A stretch of DNA of 17,445 bases from DASSUC01 sp035649895 (lineage in GTDB: Bacteria > Actinomycetota > Actinomycetes > Mycobacteriales > Micromonosporaceae). This document shows positions 13,462 through 17,445 of this stretch, in pieces; within the stretch, counting starts at the first letter, position 1, and each line of letters begins with the position of its first letter. Both the position numbers and the translations under genes were made by a program. Location of the stretch: positions 1-17,445 of the forward strand of contig DASRIS010000200.1 in NCBI GenBank assembly GCA_035649895.1. The letters are read 5' to 3'. A model generated the notes under the pieces. It was not told the origin of the DNA. It saw only the letters and a program-made list of their open reading frames with translations, and ran no database searches.

Positions 13462-14715
13462 CTACTGGCAGTGCCAGACCACCGCGTGGATGGTGCCGGC
13501 GGCGTCATCGGCCTGGCCCGCGATGGTCCGGCCGTCGTCGCTGAGAGTGGTGGGGATGTTGGTCAGCTCGTTAGGGCGGTGGGTGGCCAGGTCGGGCAGG
13601 ACCAGCAGCCCGGCGTCGGAGAGGAAGGCGGCCCTACCCTGCCGGTCGGTGCCGACCTGCCAGCCGAGCTCGTTGGCGGTGCTGGCGCGGATGTTGAGCT
13701 CGGCGAAGACGCGGACCTCGCCGGTGCGCACGTTCCACCGCACCGCGCTGGGCTCCCCCATCGGTGTGCCGCTGAGCACGCCGGTGGCCCAGCCATTGCG
13801 GATCGAGTACACCCGGGCGCCGGCGGGCGCCACGCCGTTGACCTTAGGCAGGGGCAGGTCGCGGTGCGTACCGTCGGGGAGCCATACGTGCGCACGGCGC
13901 TCGCCCAGGTTGCCGACGACCGTGCCGTCCTCGTCGATGTCGTACGCCTCGCCTCTTGGGGCGCCGGCCGGCAGCGGCAGAGCCACCGCGGCGGTGGTCG
14001 GCGACGGCCAGACAACCGGCCATCCCCGCTCACCGTCGACGCCCGCGATCCGGCCCGTCTCGTTGATCCCGTGCGCCAGTCCGGACCGCACACCGGGCAG
14101 CTTCGCCAGCGTGCCGTCGCGGTACGCGTATGGCACGGCCCGGACACCGTCCGCACCGGCAGCCACGCGCTCGTAGGTGAACCCCACAGCGACTCCGCCG
14201 GTAGTGACGTCGGTAAGGGTCGCGTCTGAGCCACCCAGCGCGATCTTCGTCGCCTGGCCGTCGCGCCACAGGATGACCTGGTAGTCCTTGCCGCGCGGGT
14301 AGGACCTGCCGACGATGATCCGCCCGGTCGGGTCGGCGCCGGTGACCAGTGCCATGTCCACCCCGTCCGGGACCGGCAGCCGCCGGATCGCGCAGCTGGT
14401 CGGTGGCGCGGGTGCCGGCGCACTGGTCGACGCCGCCGGCGGCGCGGGAGCGCCGCTGGTGGCGACCGCCTGGTTCGTGGGCGCCTTCGACGGGTCGGCT
14501 CGGTCGGTGTCGCGCAGCGTGCCTGCGGCGAGCGAGGTACCGGTCAGCGCGAGCGCGGCGACCACCGCGACCGAGGCGTACCGGACGGTACGGCGCCGCC
14601 GGTGCCGTCGCCGGCCCTCGCGCACCGCTCGTTGAATGTCGACTGTGCACGGTCCGTTCGGCTCGTGGTCGAGCGGGCCGAGCAGGATGGCGCCGTCGTC
14701 GTCAAACGTGTTCAT
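13462..14715 (-). CDS. Single-pass membrane protein with extracellular HAF-type repeats, putative sigma factor partner
   Basis: 417 residues. A cytoplasmic part of about 45 residues ends in a very basic stretch (REGRRRHRRRR). One transmembrane helix follows (about 46-65, SVAVVAALALTGTSLAAG), then an Ala/Pro/Ser linker (about 78-110). The outer domain has repeated HAF-type propeller motifs: AHGINETGRIAGVDGERG, AYDIDEDGTVVGNLGERR and TTLSDDGRTIAGQADDA. The gene overlaps the stop of an upstream ECF sigma factor gene as ATGA, and this layout is common for sigma factor/membrane partner pairs. The short N-terminus lacks a clear zinc anti-sigma motif, so an anti-sigma role is inference. The sigma gene is truncated, so this gene may have lost its promoter. 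Its third-position GC is normal for the window. Confidence 0.8.
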   Translation of the reverse strand: MNTFDDDGAILLGPLDHEPNGPCTVDIQRAVREGRRRHRRRRTVRYASVAVVAALALTGTSLAAGTLRDTDRADPSKAPTNQAVATSGAPAPPAASTSAPAPAPPTSCAIRRLPVPDGVDMALVTGADPTGRIIVGRSYPRGKDYQVILWRDGQATKIALGGSDATLTDVTTGGVAVGFTYERVAAGADGVRAVPYAYRDGTLAKLPGVRSGLAHGINETGRIAGVDGERGWPVVWPSPTTAAVALPLPAGAPRGEAYDIDEDGTVVGNLGERRAHVWLPDGTHRDLPLPKVNGVAPAGARVYSIRNGWATGVLSGTPMGEPSAVRWNVRTGEVRVFAELNIRASTANELGWQVGTDRQGRAAFLSDAGLLVLPDLATHRPNELTNIPTTLSDDGRTIAGQADDAAGTIHAVVWHCQ

Positions 14716-14812
14716 CGGCTTCTCTTTCCCGGGCTGGCCACGCTCGCCTGGTTGCTGACCAGGCGGCGCAGCGTGGCAAGCCCGCGCGAGGTCTGGCTCT
14801 TGACCGTAGTCA
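14712..14812 (-). pseudogene. 3' end of an ECF sigma factor gene, cut at about 14810
   Basis: The minus strand reads TTVKSQTSRGLATLRRLVSN and then a short tail to a TGA at 14714-14712. TVKSQTSRGLATLRRL is the recognition helix and end of sigma region 4 (SigE-like ECF group). The rest of the gene, about 140 codons, is absent: upstream of 14810 the frame turns into non-sigma sequence that is antisense to the DUF6907 gene. The stop overlaps the ATG of the HAF membrane protein. The break is where foreign-looking genes begin. Confidence 0.78.
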
Positions 14813-15187
14813 ATGCGCGAAAAAAGCCAAGACCACTTGGTGACCATCAAGACCACCCGTGACCAGGGGCATCCCGCCTGGTGCGACCATTCGCGGTGCA
14901 CCGCCGACCTCGCGTCACAGGCCAACGGGTACGACTCGCGCACCGGCGGACAGCACCGCTCGGCCGACCTGCCGCTGAAACTGCGGGCCGGCATGTGGCC
15001 GATCCCGCCCCACGCCGTGGCGTTCCTGTCCGAAGCCGTCGCGCCGTGGCGGTGCTCAACGTACCTGCGGATCGTGGTCGACCGGGACACCGAGTTGGCG
15101 ATGCGGGTCGAGAATGCCGCGCCGTTGCTGGCTGCGCTGTCCGCGCTGGTCGCCTCCGCGATGACCGACGCGGAGGCGACCCGATGA
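14813..15187 (+). CDS. DUF6907-like protein of a mobile element
   Basis: 124 residues. The N-terminal part has a Cys/His cluster (HPAWCDHSRCTADL) followed by GGQHRSADLPLKL, as in DUF6907-type proteins found in actinomycete plasmids and integrative elements. The C-terminal part, TYLRIVVDRDTELAMRVENA and PLLAALSALVASAM, resembles the end of the same group. The function is unknown; zinc binding is plausible. The first ATG lies at the junction with the truncated sigma gene and has no Shine-Dalgarno, so the original 5' region was probably lost. A GTG at 14840 could be the real start. The stop overlaps the ATG of the DUF2637 gene, so the two are translationally coupled. Confidence 0.65.
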   Translation: MREKSQDHLVTIKTTRDQGHPAWCDHSRCTADLASQANGYDSRTGGQHRSADLPLKLRAGMWPIPPHAVAFLSEAVAPWRCSTYLRIVVDRDTELAMRVENAAPLLAALSALVASAMTDAEATR

Positions 15188-16050
15188 AGACCCGAACTGA
15201 CAAGGTTCTGTTGATCCTCACCGCGTTGTTCGTCGCCGGTCTGGCGGTCGTTGCGGGCGCTATCAGCTTCGCGCACATGCGAGAGTTGGCCACCCATCAC
15301 GATCAAGTCGGGTGGAAGTCGTATGCGTTCCCGATCAGCGTGGACGGCCTCGAAATTGTGGCGAGCCTGTACCTGGTGGCGCAGCGCCGCGCCCGGCTGG
15401 CGACCGGATGGGTGCCGTGGGTGGCGCTGATCGTCGGCACCGCCGCGAGCCTCGCCGCGAACGTCGCGGTAGGCGGCGCGGACCCGATCGGCAAGGCGCT
15501 TGCCGGGTGGCCGGCGGTCTCCATGTTGATCGCGGTCAAGCTGCTGTTCGCGTTGATCGACCACAGCATGACTGATCAGCGGACGACCATCCCGGACGAT
15601 CAACGGACGGCCGCAACCGTCCCGGACGTCCGGGGGACCGTCCCGCAGACGGGCCGGGACGATCGGGCGCCGTCCGGGACCGCCGCCCCCGGCGAGCGGA
15701 CGAACGCCCCTGCGCCGTCCGTGACCGAGTCGGCTGGCCGGCCCGCTGAGAACACACAGGGTGAGCGCGCTGGCGCGGGCGCGCATGCGGCGCCGGTGGA
15801 CATCCGCACGGTGGTGCACCTCGTGCCGGCGGCGCGGGCGGCCCGCGCGACCCTCGCCAGGGATGGCAGGTCTCTGTCACGAGACAACCTTGCCGACGCG
15901 ATGCGCGATGACGGGCACGGCGTATCCAACGAGCGCGCCTCGCTCCTACTCAAGATCCTCAGAGCGGAACAGGACATGACCACGATCGGCCCGAACGCCG
16001 TCCGCCCCGGTCCGCAAGAGCCCGAACCGCTCTCGGAAGTGGTGGCATAG
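15184..16050 (+). CDS. DUF2637 membrane protein (SpdB-like, mobile element transfer/spread)
   Basis: 288 residues with four helices: KVLLILTALFVAGLAVVAGA, a second at about 45-65 (PISVDGLEIVASLYLVAQ), WVPWVALIVGTAASLAANVA, and WPAVSMLIAVKLLFALIDH. This is the DUF2637 region, carried by many actinomycete conjugative plasmids and AICEs. A polar linker with TIPDDQRTAATVPDVRGTVP follows. It ends in a small helical domain (about 215-265) with ARDGRSLSRDNLADAMRDDG and VSNERASLLLKIL, which looks like a winged-helix or replication-associated motif. The ATG at 15184 overlaps the previous stop (ATGA); the longer upstream frame is the antisense-rich continuation of the same frame and is not used. A role in intercellular spread is family inference. 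Confidence 0.82.
   Translation: MKTRTDKVLLILTALFVAGLAVVAGAISFAHMRELATHHDQVGWKSYAFPISVDGLEIVASLYLVAQRRARLATGWVPWVALIVGTAASLAANVAVGGADPIGKALAGWPAVSMLIAVKLLFALIDHSMTDQRTTIPDDQRTAATVPDVRGTVPQTGRDDRAPSGTAAPGERTNAPAPSVTESAGRPAENTQGERAGAGAHAAPVDIRTVVHLVPAARAARATLARDGRSLSRDNLADAMRDDGHGVSNERASLLLKILRAEQDMTTIGPNAVRPGPQEPEPLSEVVA
15574..15664. repeat. Cluster of short repeats and palindromes in the DUF2637 gene linker
   Basis: GATCARCGGACG occurs at 15574-15585 and 15598-15609. ACCGTCCCG occurs at 15616-15624 and 15637-15645. The 14-bp palindrome CCCGGACGTCCGGG is at 15621-15634, and CGGGACGATC follows at 15655-15664. All lie in the region coding for the low-complexity linker, so they may be a coding by-product or a binding site set. 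Confidence 0.5.
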
Positions 16051-16133
16051 CCCGCGACGCGCGGTTCAGCGTCGAGCGTGAGGCGGGCAACCCTGAGCCG
16101 GGCTGCACGCCTCCGCGCGTGTCGCGCGGTTCC

Positions 16134-16688
16134 CTACAGAGCATCGCTCAGGTTCTCTCGCCACTCGTGTTCTAGGAGTGAGTAGAGAAGGGAGTCGCGC
16201 CACGCGCCATTCGTGAACACGTGGTCTCGCAATCGTCCTTCCGGCGTGAATCCGAGGCGTGCGAGGAGTCGTTGCGACGCCCGGTTGTCCGGACCGCACG
16301 CGGCCTGTAGGCGGTGCAGGCAAAGCGTGTCGAACCCGAAGGTGATCAGGAGTCGGGTGGCCTCGGTCGCGTAACCCTTGCCCCAATCTTCGCGTCGTAG
16401 CGCGTATCCGAGTTCCCCGCTGCGATCACGGCCAAAACCGATGCGTACGAACCCGACCAGGGTGTCAGCGCTGTTGGCGATCGCTAGGTAATAGTCAGGT
16501 CGAGGGTCAGTCCGAGCGCGGGCGATGTCCTGACGCAACCGTTCCGCTTGATCCTCTTGGGTCCGCACGTCGAAGCTGAGCGTCTGCGTAACAGCCGAGT
16601 CCCCGACCACGGCCATCGAGGCGTCAAGGTCGTCGGGGCGGAACTCGCGCAGCGTGATGCGCGGTCCGGCAATGCTGATGGGGAACAC
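16134..16688 (-). CDS. GNAT family N-acetyltransferase (RimJ/RimL-like)
   Basis: 184 residues. The block ALRREDWGKGYATEATRLLI holds the acetyl-CoA pyrophosphate loop (R-x-x-W-G-K-G-Y-A) of GNAT enzymes. DSLLYSLLEHEW is the characteristic C-terminal strand of RimJ/RimL-like members, and ITLREFRPDDLDA is the start of the domain. The substrate could be a protein N-terminus or a small amine. The start is GTG at 16688, because the domain begins right there and an upstream stop is near; the ribosome binding site is weak. It lies 33 nt after the stop of the XRE/TPR gene on the same strand and was probably cotranscribed with it. If that gene is disrupted upstream, expression of this one may be reduced. 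Confidence 0.88.
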   Translation of the reverse strand: MFPISIAGPRITLREFRPDDLDASMAVVGDSAVTQTLSFDVRTQEDQAERLRQDIARARTDPRPDYYLAIANSADTLVGFVRIGFGRDRSGELGYALRREDWGKGYATEATRLLITFGFDTLCLHRLQAACGPDNRASQRLLARLGFTPEGRLRDHVFTNGAWRDSLLYSLLEHEWRENLSDAL

Positions 16689-16721
16689 CGGCTGACCGTA
16701 TCCCGTTGGTGCGGCGGCAAC

Positions 16722-17310
16722 TCACGCGGGCAGCGCGGCGGCCGGCACCCGACAGAAGGACTCGATCTCTTCTCGGAGATCGCGGGCGACCGGCGAGCCG
16801 GTGTAGCGCCGCCTCCGCAGCGCGTGATGAACACGGCCGGCGCTGGTGATGATCCCCCCGATTCGCCGCTCCGGTTCAAGGGCGAGAACAGGCGCGAGCG
16901 CTTCACGTGCACCGTCAACCTGTTCGGCGTGGACACGAGCAAGTGCGAGTTCGGCGCGGGCACCAGCTTCGTCGCTGAACGACCGGTCTTCCGGACGTCC
17001 GTGCTCGAACAGATCGAGCGCGGACAGAGCCTCGGTCTGTGCGCGTTCCTGTTCGTCGTCAAGGCACACGTAGGTGCCGGCCGCGTAGTACCGCTGCTTT
17101 GCCGGTGAAAACGCCAGCAAACCGCCGATGGCGTCAAGGTCATCCGGCTGATGGGCGTCGCGTCGGTCGAACGCTCGGCCGAGCGCGTCGCTCGCCTCGT
17201 TGGACATGCCCATCTGTGCCCATGCGCGGGCTTCGAGAGCGGGTAGCCACGCGGCGACCGAGCCCGTAAGACCGGCCGCGTCTTCAGCGCCATTGCGCGC
17301 GTAAGGAGCC
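16722..17310 (-). pseudogene. XRE-family regulator, C-terminal (TPR-like) half, interrupted at the 5' side
   Basis: The minus frame from about 17300 reads GSVAAWLPALEARAWAQMGM, then SNEASDALGRAFDRRDAHQP and DDLDAIGGLLAFSPAKQRYY, on to EREEIESF-like helical repeats ending at TGA 16724-16722. It resembles the C-terminal helical (TPR-like) region of actinomycete helix-turn-helix regulators of about 400 residues. Those carry an XRE domain at the N-terminus; here at least 200 residues are missing. Upstream the frame runs into a stop at about 17340, inside a transposase. An inner ATG at 17213 could start a 163-residue product, but it lacks an SD and sits inside the repeat. The likely cause is the insertion sequence at the right edge. 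Confidence 0.65.
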
Positions 17311-17323
17311 GAATTGAAATAAG

Positions 17324-17445
17324 CTATTCTGCTGAGGGCCGAATACTATAGTTCCAGTCGCCGTGAAAATCGTGTCTGACGAGAGGTATTTCCTCCCTCT
17401 CCCGCTTGGTGACCTTGATCTTTGTGGGATAGTCGCTCAGATCGA
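17324..17445 (-). mobile_element. ISAzo13-type insertion sequence, transposase C-terminus at the window edge
   Basis: The minus strand carries an open frame from the edge to TAG at 17326-17324, whose last 39 residues read DLSDYPTKIKVTKREREE, then IPLVRHDFHGDWNYSIRP and SAE. The D-x-YP-T-K/G-x-x-V-T ... LPL-x-x-H-D-F-H-G-D-W-N-Y pattern is the C-terminus of ISAzo13-family (Rhodopirellula-type DDE) transposases. The stop lies within about 30 bp of the resumption of regulator sequence, so the element end must fall at about 17295-17323. Terminal repeats cannot be defined because the other end is outside. Local GC is lower than in the rest of the window, which fits foreign origin. Confidence 0.8.

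Larger units (their letters stand above)
14810..17445. mobile_element. Fragment of an AICE- or plasmid-like element
   Basis: The segment from the sigma gene break to the right edge holds DUF6907 and DUF2637 genes, an acetyltransferase, a truncated regulator and an insertion sequence. The first two are typical of actinomycete integrative and conjugative elements. No integrase, excisionase, replication initiator, FtsK-type transfer protein or tRNA attachment site is visible, so if real it is partial or extends past the window. The left boundary is at 14807-14813; the right one is unknown. The acetyltransferase and regulator might belong to the host chromosome. Confidence 0.45.

Noticed and set aside
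14881..15183. Upstream extension of the DUF2637 gene from a GTG at 14881
   Set aside because: It overlaps the DUF6907 gene in another frame and adds only low-complexity residues before the transmembrane start; the ATGA-coupled ATG at 15184 is clear.
13462..15819. 785-codon minus-strand frame extending the HAF protein upstream
   Set aside because: The first 368 codons run antisense to the DUF6907 and DUF2637 genes, have no domain and no start context; the ATG at 14715 with the sigma overlap is the real start.
16051..16133. Terminator between the converging DUF2637 and GNAT genes
   Set aside because: Only a 6-bp pairing (GAGGCG at 16080-16085 with CGCCTC at 16108-16113) is seen; too weak to call.

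Overview
The window is very GC-rich and actinobacterial in character. It has a SARP-type regulator, DUF1918, a 13E12/DUF222 HNH nuclease remnant, a trans-acting enoyl reductase, DUF2637 and DUF6907 proteins, GTG starts and leaderless promoter spacing. Together these suggest a filamentous actinomycete, plausibly Micromonosporaceae; the family-level placement is inference.

Left part (1-2618, all minus strand): a zinc alcohol dehydrogenase and a six-helix membrane protein are followed by a discrete acyl carrier protein and the N-terminal part of an acyl-CoA dehydrogenase that leaves the window. A 62-bp stretch bounded by a 12-bp direct repeat separates the carrier from the dehydrogenase. It creates a 21-codon ORF whose start and stop overlap both neighbours.

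Middle left (2619-5550): a low-coding stretch with gene remains. It holds a 13E12/DUF222 HNH remnant behind a near-consensus SOS box, an intact DUF1918 gene with a hairpin at its ribosome binding site, an ECF sigma factor pseudogene with several lesions, and an intact DoxX membrane protein that ends at a perfect 38-bp palindrome.

Centre (5556-9054): a SARP regulator is divergent from a two-gene secreted set. The first gene encodes a beta-propeller fused to a C39-like cysteine peptidase. The second encodes a lysozyme-like/SH3 protein. This set probably acts on the cell wall or on extracellular proteins.

Centre right (9249-13461): a trans-acting enoyl reductase-like gene and a secreted SGNH-like protein, both with leaderless-type promoters, a HAD phosphatase, a C-terminally truncated glyoxalase-like gene and a start-less fragment of a secreted protein.

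Right part (13462-17445): a HAF-repeat membrane protein is preceded by only the last 30-odd codons of its ECF sigma factor. The sigma gene is cut at about 14810 by a DNA segment with DUF6907 and DUF2637 genes, which are typical cargo of actinomycete integrative elements and plasmids. Beyond it are a GNAT acetyltransferase and the C-terminal half of an XRE/TPR regulator that is interrupted by an ISAzo13-type insertion sequence running off the right edge. The window therefore carries an unusual load of inactivated genes: two sigma factors, one HNH nuclease, one VOC protein, one secreted protein and one regulator. No complete, clearly new system is visible. The best candidates for novelty are the 62-bp insertion that rewires translational coupling, the secreted peptidase/lysozyme pair next to a SARP, and the SGNH-like protein with an atypical nucleophile block.
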